64,000 bases of DNA from Aerolutibacter ruishenii (GCF_007830115.1 NZ_VLKP01000012.1:1-64000), one strand, 5' to 3'; counted from the first letter of the stretch, positions 1 to 8,193 are shown. The notes: generated by a model not told the origin, from the sequence alone. Numbers and translations are program-made.

Positions 1-227
1 CGCAGGCGCGGTAGCCGCAACTCAACCGGATCTCCGAACACCGGCAGATCCCGAACCCGGCGCATTGTGCGGTCGTGGATCGCTTCAACCCGGCCGCCAC
101 ACCCCATGCAGGTTCGCGCCACTCCAGGTTCTGGTGCCAGCTCCACCACCAGCCAGCGCAGCGCCCCACGCATCTCGTGACGCCACTCCCCAACCCGGTA
201 GCCCACCCAGCCACCCAGCTGGGCCAT
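1..227 (-). CDS. ISL3-family transposase, N-terminal part, cut by window edge
   Basis: The reverse strand reads without a stop from ATG at 225-227 to the left edge, about 75 codons. Residues C40 and C43 (CMGCGGRVEAIHDR) form a Cys-x2-Cys finger, followed by RDLPVFGDPVELRLPR. This is the pattern of the zinc-binding N-terminal domain of ISL3 transposases, which cut and paste the element. The start has AAGGGGA upstream. The rest of the protein, including the DDE domain, lies outside the window, so activity cannot be judged. No terminal repeat of the element was recognised. It marks the left side of the accessory island. Confidence 0.75.
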   Translation of the reverse strand, partial: MAQLGGWVGYRVGEWRHEMRGALRWLVVELAPEPGVARTCMGCGGRVEAIHDRTMRRVRDLPVFGDPVELRLPRL

Positions 228-242
228 ACAATCCCCTTCGGC

Positions 243-298
243 CACGGCCGACCCCTGTTTGTAGTCTCGACAACCACAAATTAGCCGGGTCGGCCGTG
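243..298. repeat. 12-bp perfect inverted repeat upstream of the transposase
   Basis: CACGGCCGACCC at 243-254 is exactly inverted as GGGTCGGCCGTG at 287-298, separated by 32 bases. It lies just upstream of the ISL3-type transposase start. It could be a binding site or hairpin near the element end. It is not a recognised ISL3 terminus. Confidence 0.4.
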
Positions 299-330
299 CG
301 CCTCTCCCTCAGTTGGGAGAAGAACCAACA

Positions 331-353
331 AAAAGCCGCATCGCTGCGGCTTT
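331..353 (-). terminator. Rho-independent terminator of the gene at 414-896
   Basis: On the reverse strand GCCGCA-GCGA-TGCGGC is followed by TTTTTG. The stem is nearly symmetric (AAAAGCCGCA..TGCGGCTTT), so it may act in both directions. It sits about 60 bases beyond the stop of the reverse-strand gene at 414-896. Confidence 0.7.
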
Positions 354-413
354 CTGCCTGACTCGTGCCGCGGCCGGCGCCGCGAACGGCGTCCGGCGCG
401 TGGCTGGGTGGAT

Positions 414-896
414 TTAAAGCGCCTCGGCGACCGGCATCGGTGCCGCCGGCGTGCGCGCCGCGCGGGCAAAGCGCGAGGACAACGCCTTGCGCAGCGCCTC
501 CAGCCCCTGGCTGCGGCCGGCGACCTTGAGCAGCGCGTAGCCGTCCAGCGCGAAGTCCATCACGTCGCTGCCCAGCGCCACGTCGGTGTCCTGCGCGCGC
601 TCGGCCAACTGCTGCAGGCGGTGCACGATGGGGCGCAACGTGTCGAGCGCCGCCAGGTCGGCCTGCGCCTCGGCCAGCGACATGCTGGGCGGCACGATCT
701 GCGGGTTGTTGCGCAGCACCACCAGCGTCTCGCGGCAGAACTCCTGCGACTTGCCGCCCATGCGGGCCAGGCGCTTGCGCTCGTCGACGTCGAGCGCGAC
801 CAGGCCGCTCAACTGCGCTTCCAGCGTGGTGAGGGTCTGCTCGATGGCCGCGATCTGCTCGGCGGAGTAGGAAAGGGAAATCAGGTTCTGTGACAC
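414..896 (-). CDS. Conserved hypothetical protein, 160 aa, alpha-helical
   Basis: I do not recognise a family with certainty. The 160-residue product is soluble, rich in Ala, Leu and Gln and looks helical, with segments such as IAAIEQTLTTLEAQLSG and MGGKSQEFCRETL. It has no signal peptide or membrane segment. A GTG start at 894-896 is chosen because AAAGGAAC precedes it at good spacing; upstream codons in the same frame look non-coding. It stands alone, with a terminator downstream and a 230-base divergent gap to the HEPN gene in which nothing was seen. Confidence 0.75.
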   Translation of the reverse strand: MSQNLISLSYSAEQIAAIEQTLTTLEAQLSGLVALDVDERKRLARMGGKSQEFCRETLVVLRNNPQIVPPSMSLAEAQADLAALDTLRPIVHRLQQLAERAQDTDVALGSDVMDFALDGYALLKVAGRSQGLEALRKALSSRFARAARTPAAPMPVAEAL

Positions 897-1129
897 GGCA
901 AGTTCCTTTGCATTCCTTGTGATGATCCCGGCAGACGCTGGAATGAGGTGCGCCTGCGCGGGTGTGCCCTTGTCGCCGTCCGGTGGCGCGGGTCCCGTGG
1001 CCTGTAGGGCGGTGGTGGGCGGGGCGGAGTGTTGCAGAGGGGCGGGGGTGATGCAAACGCGGGTGCGACGCCGGCATGGAGCTTCCCTCGTCGGGCACAA
1101 TGGCCCATCGGCCGGACTGGAGACCCCGA

Positions 1130-1534
1130 ATGCCCCTGGACCTGACCTCGTTCGAAAAGGTCACGGGGCTCCTGCGCGAAGGCCTTGCCCGCTACCAGCA
1201 GGACACCACCGACACCCAGATCCGTGACGGCCTGATCCAGCGCTTCGAGTTCACCTACGAGATCAGCCACAAGATGCTCAAGCGGCATCTGGAGGCCACT
1301 TCGCCTTCGCCGGAGCAGTACGACCAGATGGCGTTCCAGGATCTGATCCGTTCCGGCAACGAGCAGGGCCTGCTGCTGGGCGACTGGCCACGCTGGCGTA
1401 CCTACCGCGACATGCGCGCCCGCACCAGCCATACCTATGACGAGGACGTGGCACTGCAGGTGGTGGCTGGCTTCCCCGCCTTCCTCGATGAGGCCGCGCA
1501 CTTGTTGGCGCAGATTGCGTACCGGCAGGCATGA
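1130..1534 (+). CDS. HEPN toxin, HI0074-like nucleotidyltransferase-substrate-binding protein
   Basis: This 134-residue protein matches the HI0074/NTase-substrate-binding HEPN family, all helical (ISHKMLKRHLEA.., DEAAHLLAQIAY). R96-x4-H101-x-Y103 (RARTSHTY) is the RX4HXY motif of HEPN RNases. In HepT/MntA systems the partner MNT protein silences the toxin by adding AMP to this tyrosine (family knowledge). The motif residues are intact here. The ATG at 1130 is chosen because the protein start matches the family; upstream in-frame ATGs add an unrelated leader. The partner gene should overlap the stop, and it does, but it is truncated (next entry), leaving this toxin without an evident antitoxin. 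Confidence 0.75.
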   Translation: MPLDLTSFEKVTGLLREGLARYQQDTTDTQIRDGLIQRFEFTYEISHKMLKRHLEATSPSPEQYDQMAFQDLIRSGNEQGLLLGDWPRWRTYRDMRARTSHTYDEDVALQVVAGFPAFLDEAAHLLAQIAYRQA

Positions 1535-1626
1535 GCACCACTGATCGCTCGCGCATTGATGTGATCCCGATGCAGGGGCATCGACACCGCGAACCTGAAC
1601 GCTCAGATATCCTTTCAGTTGGCTGA
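1531..1626 (+). pseudogene. Truncated MNT nucleotidyltransferase antitoxin remnant
   Basis: An ATG at 1531 overlaps the HEPN stop by four bases (ATGA), the usual coupling of HEPN-MNT pairs. It opens with MSTTDRSRIDV, similar to the start of MNT partners, but diverges after about 14 codons and stops after 31. No GSR..G nucleotidyltransferase motif or catalytic aspartates are present in any frame before 1,790. It reads as the stub of an antitoxin gene whose body was deleted when the AbiF unit was joined. The similarity of the stub is inferred from position and a short match only. Confidence 0.5.
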
Positions 1627-1701
1627 CATCTTCAAGGAAGAGCAAATGAACCCTCAAACACCGCAGGCGCCCCAATGGCATCTGGGCGCGGTCAGGCGTG
1701 C

Positions 1702-1707
1702 TAGAAT
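1702..1707 (+). promoter_or_regulatory. Candidate -10 box for the abiF-associated RNA
   Basis: TAGAAT stands about 15 bases before the base-paired CCCGCC arm of the small RNA and would place the transcript start near 1713. The -35 region is poor (near 1679-1684), so this assignment rests on the -10 element and its spacing to the RNA. Confidence 0.45.
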
Positions 1708-1711
1708 CCCT

Positions 1712-1780
1712 GCCAACAATGCCCGCCAAGGCTATGCCCGTCCCCGGACAGGTATCCTCAAATCGGCGGGCTACTTTTTT
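1712..1780 (+). ncRNA. abiF-type structured RNA with intrinsic terminator
   Basis: Between the broken antitoxin and abiF is a compact fold. CCCGCC at 1722-1727 pairs with GGCGGG at 1765-1770, enclosing a hairpin whose arms are CCcGTC and GACaGG (near 1737-1752). CTACTTTTTT follows the closing arm, so the same stem acts as a terminator. A small RNA of this size directly upstream of AbiF genes is a described motif (the abiF RNA), thought to control the toxin. The match here is from memory of its layout. It ends 11 bases before the abiF start codon, so abiF expression needs read-through or antitermination. Confidence 0.65.
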
Positions 1781-1791
1781 GGGGCGGCGGC

Positions 1792-2694
1792 ATGAAATTC
1801 GCCAAACCGCCGATTTCCTTCGATGACATGGTCCGGCGCTGGCGGGATCGCGGCATGGTCATCGATGACCCGGCTGGCGCGGCCCAGTATCTGGCCCACA
1901 TCAACTACTACCGGTTTGCGGGTTATGTCCTTCCTTTCGAGGAGGATCACGCCACGCATGGCCTCAAGTCGGGAACACGATTTGAGGATGTGCTCAACCT
2001 GTATGTTTTCGACCGGGAATTGCGCCTGCTCATGCTCGATGCCATCGAGCGCATCGAGGTTTCCCTCCGGACGCAATGGGCGTATCACCTTGCCCATGCC
2101 ACCGGACCACACGGCTACCTCGACATACGCAATGCCGCATCGGCCAGAAACTTCGCCAGCCAGCTGGCTTTGTTGGAGCGGGAACTGGATCGCTCGAGGG
2201 AAGCTTTCATCTCGCACCATAGGAGCAAGTACACCGATCCAGACCTGCCGCCAGTCTGGGTCGCCTGCGAGGTCATGTCGTTGGGGCAACTATCGCAGTG
2301 GTATACGCTGCTGCGCCCACTGAGCCTGCGCAAGAAGATCGCGGCTACTTACGGCTTGGACCAGCAGGTGTTGCAATCCGTCCTACTGCATCTGAGCTAC
2401 GTCCGTAACCTTTGCGCGCACCACAGCCGGCTGTGGAACCGCGAAATGGTCATCACCTTTTCGGTGCCGAAACGGCCATCAGCCCTGCGAGCCTCTATTG
2501 CCGATCCGTCTTCGCGCCAGATATACAACTCGTGCTGCGTGATTGCGTGGCTGATGCAGCAGGTCAATCCGGGTAACCATTGGCGCAGCCGGTTGGCGGA
2601 CCTGTTGTGTCGCCATCATGTGGACATGGCGGCCATGGGGTTCCCAAAGGGATGGCAATCCCAACCCCTCTGGGCTCCGAGCACGCCGGTCTAA
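1792..2694 (+). CDS. abiF: AbiF/AbiD-type abortive infection protein (Abi_2, HEPN fold)
   Basis: The 300-residue product matches the Abi_2 family: an N-terminal PISFDDMVRRWRDRGMVI block, the NYYRF..Y block near residue 38-46, and the RELRLLMLDAIERIEVSLRTQ helix at 75-95. R205-x4-H210 in YVRNLCAHHSRLWNR is the HEPN RNase motif. Family members stop phage growth by shutting down the infected cell. The ATG at 1792 lies 11 bases after the U-tract of the structured RNA, so RNA and gene form one unit. No other partner protein is adjacent: the HEPN gene upstream is a separate family and the methyltransferase downstream begins after 77 bases. Confidence 0.9.
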   Translation: MKFAKPPISFDDMVRRWRDRGMVIDDPAGAAQYLAHINYYRFAGYVLPFEEDHATHGLKSGTRFEDVLNLYVFDRELRLLMLDAIERIEVSLRTQWAYHLAHATGPHGYLDIRNAASARNFASQLALLERELDRSREAFISHHRSKYTDPDLPPVWVACEVMSLGQLSQWYTLLRPLSLRKKIAATYGLDQQVLQSVLLHLSYVRNLCAHHSRLWNREMVITFSVPKRPSALRASIADPSSRQIYNSCCVIAWLMQQVNPGNHWRSRLADLLCRHHVDMAAMGFPKGWQSQPLWAPSTPV

Positions 2695-2771
2695 GCCTTT
2701 TTCCCCCAGCCCCTTCCAACGCCTGACGTATCCTCTACGTAGCACCAACGCCGCACACAGGGGAGCACCAC

Positions 2772-5700
2772 GTGGCCGACACCGGACTGGACGCAGCCGA
2801 CGCCTTCATCAGCAAGTGGCAAGGCGTCACCGCCTCCGAGCTGTCCACCTCGCAGAGCTTCCTGTCCGACCTGTGCCGCCTGCTGGGCGTGGACACCCCG
2901 CACCCCACGCCCGAACAGGACTACATGTTCGAGCGGCCCATCACCTTCCGCCACGGCGACGGCAGCAGCAGCGCCGGCCGCATTGACCTGTACCGGCGCG
3001 GCGTGTTCGTGCTGGAGTCGAAGAAGCTCAAGGCCGCCACCCACACCAAGGGCTTTGACGATGCGCTGCTGCGCGCCCGCAGCCAGGCCGAGGCCTACGC
3101 CCGCGCGCTGCCCGCCAGCGAAGGCCGCCCCCCGTTCGTGGTGGTGGTGGACGTGGGCAACCGCATCGAGCTGTACGCCGAGTTCTCCCGCTCCGGCGCC
3201 ACCTACACCCCGTTCCCCGACCCCAGCAGCCACCGCATCGCGCTGACCGACCTGCGCCGCGACGACGTGCGCGAGCGCCTGCGCAAGCTGTGGACCGACC
3301 CGCTGTCGCTGGACCCCAGCCGCGAGTCCGCGCGCGTCACCCGCGCCATCGCCGCGCAACTGGCCGAGCTGGCCAAGTCATTGGAGAAGAGCGGCCACCC
3401 CGCCGAAGCCGTCGCGCAGTTCCTGATGCGCTGCCTGTTCACCATGTTTGCCGAAGACGTGAAGCTGCTGCCGCACGACAGCTTCCGCGACCTGCTGCAA
3501 CGCCACGCCGAACAGCCCGACATCGCCATGCGCATGCTGGCCCAGCTGTGGCGCGACATGGACGCCGGCGGCTTCTCCGCCGTGCTGGCCAACGACGTAC
3601 TGCGCTTCAACGGCAAGTTGTTCAAGCAGCCCGACACCCTGCCGCTGGACGCCCCCCAACTGGCGCTGCTGATCGACGCCGCCCGCGCCGACTGGAAGCA
3701 CGTGGAGCCGGCCATCTTCGGCACCCTGCTGGAGCGCGCCCTCAGCCCCGGCGAGCGCCACAAGCTGGGCGCCTACTACACCCCGCGCGCCTACGTGGAG
3801 CGGTTGGTGCTGCCCACCGTGATCGAACCGCTGCGCGCCGAGTGGAGCAACACCCAGGCCGCCGCGCTCACCCTGGCCGCCGAGGACAAGCCCGACGAAG
3901 CCGTGGCCGAACTGCTCAAGTTCCACCACCGCCTGTGCACCGTGCGTGTGCTGGACCCGGCGTGCGGCAGCGGCAACTTCCTGTACGTGACGCTGGAGCA
4001 CCTCAAGCGCCTGGAAGGCGAAGTGCTCAACGCGCTGGACGAACTGGGCCACCGCCAGACCGGCCTGGCCCTGGGCGGCGAACGCGCCGACGCCATGGCC
4101 GGCGAAACCGTGGACCCGCACAACCTGCTGGGCATCGAACTGAACCCGCGCGCCGCTGCCATTGCCGAAGTGGTGCTGTGGATCGGCTACCTGCAATGGC
4201 ACTTCCGCACCCGCGGCGACGTGAAGCCGCCGCAACCGGTGATCCGCGACTTCCGAAACATCGAGAACCGGGATGCGGTGTTGGCGTATGACCGGGTGGA
4301 GTATGTGACCGACGAGAAGGGCGTGCCGGTTACCCGCTGGGATGGCAAGACCATGAAGCCCTCGCCGGTGACCGGCGAGGACATCCCCGACGAAACCGCG
4401 CGCGTGCCGGTGGAGCGCTACGTGAATCCACGCAAGGCGGCGTGGCCGGAGGCGGATTTTGTGGTGGGGAATCCGCCGTTTATTGGAGGCTGGCGCATGC
4501 GTGCCGCGCTGGGCGAGGGTTACGTCGATGCGATCTGGTCGACATACCCGAAGATTCCACCGAAGGCAGACTTGGTGATGTTCTGGTGGGACAAGGCTGC
4601 GGAGTTGGTTCGCTCCGGTGTATTGGAACGTTTTGGCTTCATCACGACCAACAGCATCGGCCAAGTGTTCCAGCGTCGTGTTATCGAGAATCACGTAGCG
4701 GCCAGTGAACTGCCGTTGGGGATCGTCTTCGCAGTTCCCGATCATCCTTGGGTCGATTCCGGTGACGGGGCAGCGGTCCGCATTGCGATGACGGTTGGGC
4801 AGGCTGGCGCCAAGCCCGGTCGCCTTGCGCAAGTAATTGCGGAAGAGGCGAGTGAGGAGGAAATGGTTGTTTCCGTCGCAGGCCGAGCCGGCGTCATCAA
4901 TGCAGATCTAACTATTGGCGCAGACGTCTCTTCTGCGAAGGCCCTCAGGTCCAATGAGGGGCTGTCATCGCCCGGCGTGCAGCTTTATGGCTCAGGCTTC
5001 ATCATCGATGCGGAAACTGCCAAGCAGATGATCGTCGCCGTCACGAGTGGTCGGGGTGCTCGTGTGATCAGGCCGTATGTCAACGGTCGAGACCTTATGC
5101 AGGTTCAGCGAGGAGTGTTCGTCATCGACTTCTTCGGAATGGATCGTGATGAAGCCGCATTGGTGCACCCCATGGCATACCAACGGGCTCTCGATTATGT
5201 GAAACCAGAACGCGACCAGAACCGGCGAGCTGCGATTCGGGACAAGTGGTGGCGTTTTGGCTGGGAGAGGCCAGTAATGCGAGCCGCGACAGATGGGCTG
5301 AGTCGCTATGTCGCGACGGTCGAAACGTCCAAGCACCGTGTATTTGTTTTTCTTTCGGAAGAGACGCTTCCTGACAACATGCTAACCGTCATCGCAACTG
5401 ATGACGCAAGCATTCTCGGTGTGCTGTCCAGCATCACTCATGTCACGTGGGCACTTGCTGCAGGTGGCCGGCTGGGTGTTGGTAACGATCCTAGATACAA
5501 CAAGACGCGTTGCTTTGAGCCGTTCCCGTTCCCGGCGGCAGGTGAAAACCACGAAGACCTCATCCGCATCCATGCCGAACACCTCGACACCCACCGCAAG
5601 CGCCAGCAGGCCGCCCACCCCGACCTCACCCTGACCGGCATGTACAACGTGCTGGACAAGCTGCGCAGCGGCGAGCCGCTGACCGCCAAGGAGCGCACCG

Positions 5701-6284
5701 TGCACGAGCACGGCCTGGTTTCGGTGCTGCGCCAACTGCACGACGACCTCGACGCCGCCGTGCTCGACGCCTACGGCTGGTCCGACCTCACTGCGCTGCT
5801 GCGCGTGGCACACGGCAACGACGCCCCGGCCGAGGGCCAGACCCGCGACGACGCCAAGCGCGCTTTCGACGAAGCCATCCTCGAACGCCTGGTGGCGCTC
5901 AACGCCGAGCGCGCCGCCGAGGAAGCGCGCGGCCTGGTGCGCTGGCTGCGCCCCGAGTTCCAGAACCCGCAGGCGCGCGCCGCCGACGCCCCGGCCCCGG
6001 AGCAGGGCACGCTTGACGCCGGCACCGACGACGCCAGCGACGACACCGCCGCTGCCGCGCCCATCGCCAGCAAGCCGCAGCCGTGGCCCAAGGACACCGT
6101 GGAGCAGGTGCGCGCCGTCGCCGACCTGCTCGCCGCCAGCCCCGCGCCGCTCTCGCTCGATGAGATCGCCGGTCGCTTTACTGGCCGCGGCCCGTGGAAG
6201 AAGCGCCTGCCGCAGTTGCTGGAGATGTTGGTGGCGTTGGGTAGGGCGCAAGTGCAGCATGGAATGTATCTAACGGCCGGCTAA
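2772..6284 (+). CDS. Type IIG/IIL-like restriction-methyltransferase fusion
   Basis: This single 1170-residue chain appears to carry nuclease, DNA adenine methyltransferase and target-recognition functions. Near the N-terminus D72, E82 and K84 in GRIDLYRRGVFVLESKK fit a PD-(D/E)xK nuclease. SAM motif I is DPACGSGNFLY near residue 395 and the catalytic motif IV is NPPF near 567. The block around residues 570-920 should be the target-recognition domain, and the C-terminal 60 residues look like a winged helix. The GTG start has AGGGGAG upstream. The overall plan resembles MmeI-type enzymes (about 920 residues) with extra C-terminal sequence. No separate specificity or restriction subunit is adjacent, consistent with a one-protein system. 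Base use drops in GC within 4440-5520 only. Confidence 0.8.
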   Translation: MADTGLDAADAFISKWQGVTASELSTSQSFLSDLCRLLGVDTPHPTPEQDYMFERPITFRHGDGSSSAGRIDLYRRGVFVLESKKLKAATHTKGFDDALLRARSQAEAYARALPASEGRPPFVVVVDVGNRIELYAEFSRSGATYTPFPDPSSHRIALTDLRRDDVRERLRKLWTDPLSLDPSRESARVTRAIAAQLAELAKSLEKSGHPAEAVAQFLMRCLFTMFAEDVKLLPHDSFRDLLQRHAEQPDIAMRMLAQLWRDMDAGGFSAVLANDVLRFNGKLFKQPDTLPLDAPQLALLIDAARADWKHVEPAIFGTLLERALSPGERHKLGAYYTPRAYVERLVLPTVIEPLRAEWSNTQAAALTLAAEDKPDEAVAELLKFHHRLCTVRVLDPACGSGNFLYVTLEHLKRLEGEVLNALDELGHRQTGLALGGERADAMAGETVDPHNLLGIELNPRAAAIAEVVLWIGYLQWHFRTRGDVKPPQPVIRDFRNIENRDAVLAYDRVEYVTDEKGVPVTRWDGKTMKPSPVTGEDIPDETARVPVERYVNPRKAAWPEADFVVGNPPFIGGWRMRAALGEGYVDAIWSTYPKIPPKADLVMFWWDKAAELVRSGVLERFGFITTNSIGQVFQRRVIENHVAASELPLGIVFAVPDHPWVDSGDGAAVRIAMTVGQAGAKPGRLAQVIAEEASEEEMVVSVAGRAGVINADLTIGADVSSAKALRSNEGLSSPGVQLYGSGFIIDAETAKQMIVAVTSGRGARVIRPYVNGRDLMQVQRGVFVIDFFGMDRDEAALVHPMAYQRALDYVKPERDQNRRAAIRDKWWRFGWERPVMRAATDGLSRYVATVETSKHRVFVFLSEETLPDNMLTVIATDDASILGVLSSITHVTWALAAGGRLGVGNDPRYNKTRCFEPFPFPAAGENHEDLIRIHAEHLDTHRKRQQAAHPDLTLTGMYNVLDKLRSGEPLTAKERTVHEHGLVSVLRQLHDDLDAAVLDAYGWSDLTALLRVAHGNDAPAEGQTRDDAKRAFDEAILERLVALNAERAAEEARGLVRWLRPEFQNPQARAADAPAPEQGTLDAGTDDASDDTAAAAPIASKPQPWPKDTVEQVRAVADLLAASPAPLSLDEIAGRFTGRGPWKKRLPQLLEMLVALGRAQVQHGMYLTAG
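5881..6008. repeat. Source copy of a 128-bp segment repeated at 10924-11050
   Basis: This stretch encodes the ERLVALNAERAAEEARGLV region near the methyltransferase C-terminus. It recurs in direct orientation 5,043 bases downstream with only scattered mismatches and a single-base indel near the end. The distal copy is not part of a gene. Confidence 0.85.
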
Positions 6285-6346
6285 GGCCACGATGGGGCAA
6301 TGGCCGGAATCAGGCTGGTCGATGTTCAACATGGGGAGGGGGGGTC

Positions 6347-7063
6347 ATGCAGCAAGAAACTACGGTTGCAGAGAATGCGCAGGCAAACGAAAGCGTGGAG
6401 AAGCGTGGGCTGATCTACCGGCTCTTTGCGGGCTATCGCACATGGCGTGCGTCGATTGAGGCCCACCCTGTTTGGGGGGTGTTGTTAGGTGGCATGCTCC
6501 TTCTGTTGGGCGTCGCGGGGAGTGAAGCATACGGATGGGCCCGGTCAAAGGTTGTGGGGCCAGATGAGTTTCTCGTGCAGATCGAGGAAACCCAGAAGCG
6601 TGAGTTCGATGAGATCAAGAAGAATCTGGGGCAGATCCGCAGTTCGATGAATGATGCGGGTCGTGACGCATTCGACAACGTCAAGAATGCTGTTAATGCT
6701 TTGGAGAGCACCAATAACGGTCTTTTGCAGCAGATTCAGTTGGCAAAGCAGGAGAACGAAACGCTGCGCAAGATCGTGCAGGATTCCAAGGGGATCAGCG
6801 GGGGCTATGACTTCATTCTTACCGAAGAATCGGGAATCAAGCTGGATGAGGTGACCACTGTCGGATTACAGCACGTTAGCTCTGGAACGGCCGCGGTGAA
6901 TTTGTCGTCAGCAAAGAACCAGAGCGGAAATTCATCCGCCTACTTGCATAGCGGTGAATCGTTATCGTATGTGGATGCTGCAGGGCGTAATTGCCGCCTT
7001 GTGGTCATGACAGTGAAGTCGGGGCGTCCGGGGACTGCATCTTTCTCTAGGTCCTGTGCCTGA
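6347..7063 (+). CDS. Membrane-anchored coiled-coil protein, unknown function
   Basis: Not recognised. The 238-residue protein has a cytoplasmic N-terminus, one strong membrane span at about residues 44-62 (WGVLLGGMLLLLGVAG), a long helical probable coiled coil at about 75-150 (EIKKNLGQIRSSMNDAG.., LLQQIQLAKQENETLRKI), and a C-terminal beta-rich domain ending SFSRSCA. The ATG follows a very G-rich ribosome site (GGGAGGGGGGG). Base composition is clearly lower in GC than the methyltransferase upstream, suggesting separate acquisition. The layout resembles membrane sensors or scaffolds in defence cassettes, but that is inference. Confidence 0.7.
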   Translation: MQQETTVAENAQANESVEKRGLIYRLFAGYRTWRASIEAHPVWGVLLGGMLLLLGVAGSEAYGWARSKVVGPDEFLVQIEETQKREFDEIKKNLGQIRSSMNDAGRDAFDNVKNAVNALESTNNGLLQQIQLAKQENETLRKIVQDSKGISGGYDFILTEESGIKLDEVTTVGLQHVSSGTAAVNLSSAKNQSGNSSAYLHSGESLSYVDAAGRNCRLVVMTVKSGRPGTASFSRSCA

Positions 7064-7129
7064 TGAAGGATCGCCGTGGTCATGGCATGGGGCCATGGCC
7101 ATGGTCATGCTTGGGTGCGAGTTGGACCA

Positions 7130-7282
7130 ATGGATATTCTGATCTTCATCGGTCTTGCCGCTCTGCTTCTTCTGCTGTTCTTCGGCGGTTTGGCGTTTGT
7201 CCACGGAGTTGTCTCCGCGCTTTTGACCCTGCTGTATCCCCGTCGTTATTGCCGCTGCGAGAAGTCCGATGACGGCAATTGA
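7130..7282 (+). CDS. Small single-span membrane protein, 50 aa
   Basis: MDILIFIGLAALLLLLFFGG begins a strongly hydrophobic N-terminal helix. A second moderately hydrophobic stretch and a charged Cys-containing tail (YCRCEKSDDGN) follow. The reading frame overlaps the start of the GIY-YIG gene by 14 bases, so the two are probably translationally coupled. An upstream in-frame ATG at 7076 would add a His/Gly-rich leader (WGHGHGHAW) of doubtful coding value. Function unknown. Confidence 0.55.
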   Translation: MDILIFIGLAALLLLLFFGGLAFVHGVVSALLTLLYPRRYCRCEKSDDGN

Positions 7283-8144
7283 ACTGAACGATCTTCTGGC
7301 CAAGACCGGGCTCGATCCGGCCCGCGTCATGGTCATGCGCCACCGCCCCACCGAGCCGGCGTTGCGCCGGGCATTGCCATGGCTCGCGCAAGATCGCCAC
7401 GAGGTCTACAACGCCTACCAGTCGCAGCACGGCGAGCGTGTGGAGACGTCATTGAGCCGTGCGACGCACCTGGCGTCCTTCATCGGCAACGAGGCGCGCT
7501 GCGCGCTGTTCGTCGGTGTCTATGCGGTAGAGAGCTTCCGCCGCATCAGCTCTGACCAGTTCTGGACCATTCCGGAGAACCATGCGCTCAAAGCGCTCGG
7601 GACGCGTGGCCCCAGCGACGGCCGTGACTCGCTCTGGTTCGATCTGCGCCTGACGGATGCACTGGAGGCCTACAAGGGGCGGCTGGTGGTGGAATGGAGC
7701 GGCATCGAACGCGCGTGGTGGCGCTGGGCTGCCCGCAATGTGCTGCCGGTACAAGCCATCCACGGTGAATCGCTTCTGGTGCCGCCGGTGCCCGACTGGA
7801 AAGAACTCGTACTCAGTTTGCAGGAACTGCAGACATTACCAACCAGTTGGCGACAGGCGCTGTCCCACTGGCGCGGCATCTATTACATCCACGATCGCGC
7901 CTGCGGCAAGGGCTATGTCGGCTCCGCCTATGGCGCTGACAATCTACTGGGTCGTTGGAGCGGCTATGCCGCCACAGGACACGGCGGCAATCGCTGGCTT
8001 CGCGACCGCGATCCCGCCGAGTTCGTGTTCAGCATCCTGCAGCGCACGTCGCCCGATACGGAGGCCGAAGAAGTGATTGCGCTGGAATCGTCATGGAAAG
8101 AGCGATTGCATACCCGGCACCCAGTAGGGCTCAACGACAACTGA
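7269..8144 (+). CDS. GIY-YIG nuclease domain protein
   Basis: Residues about 202-290 form a GIY-YIG nuclease. GIYYIHD gives the name motif, KGYVGSAYG the second strand, an Arg follows in GRWSGY, a catalytic-type Glu lies in EEVIALESSWKERL, and GLNDN closes the domain. The first 200 residues (with LASFIGNEARCALFVGVYAV and RLVVEWSGIERAWWRW) form a separate unidentified domain, perhaps DNA-recognising. The length of 291 residues is normal for such two-domain proteins, some annotated as restriction-related. The start is set by the overlap with the small membrane gene. It is followed after 49 bases by the PLD gene on the same strand. Confidence 0.85.
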   Translation: MTAIELNDLLAKTGLDPARVMVMRHRPTEPALRRALPWLAQDRHEVYNAYQSQHGERVETSLSRATHLASFIGNEARCALFVGVYAVESFRRISSDQFWTIPENHALKALGTRGPSDGRDSLWFDLRLTDALEAYKGRLVVEWSGIERAWWRWAARNVLPVQAIHGESLLVPPVPDWKELVLSLQELQTLPTSWRQALSHWRGIYYIHDRACGKGYVGSAYGADNLLGRWSGYAATGHGGNRWLRDRDPAEFVFSILQRTSPDTEAEEVIALESSWKERLHTRHPVGLNDN

Positions 8145-8193
8145 GCACATTGGATTTGAAGCCAAGATGGACAACCAATAGTAAGGAGACCAC

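Noticed and set aside
243-298. 12-bp inverted repeat as an ISL3 terminal repeat
   Set aside because: Both arms lie on the same side of the transposase, and the element's other end is outside the window.
1629-1791. Frame reading ADIFKEEQMNPQTPQAP between antitoxin stub and abiF
   Set aside because: No start with a ribosome site and it runs through the structured RNA and terminator, so it is probably not translated.
3378-4832. 484-codon reverse frame across the methyltransferase
   Set aside because: Antisense shadow; the + strand carries DPACGSGNF and NPPF motifs.
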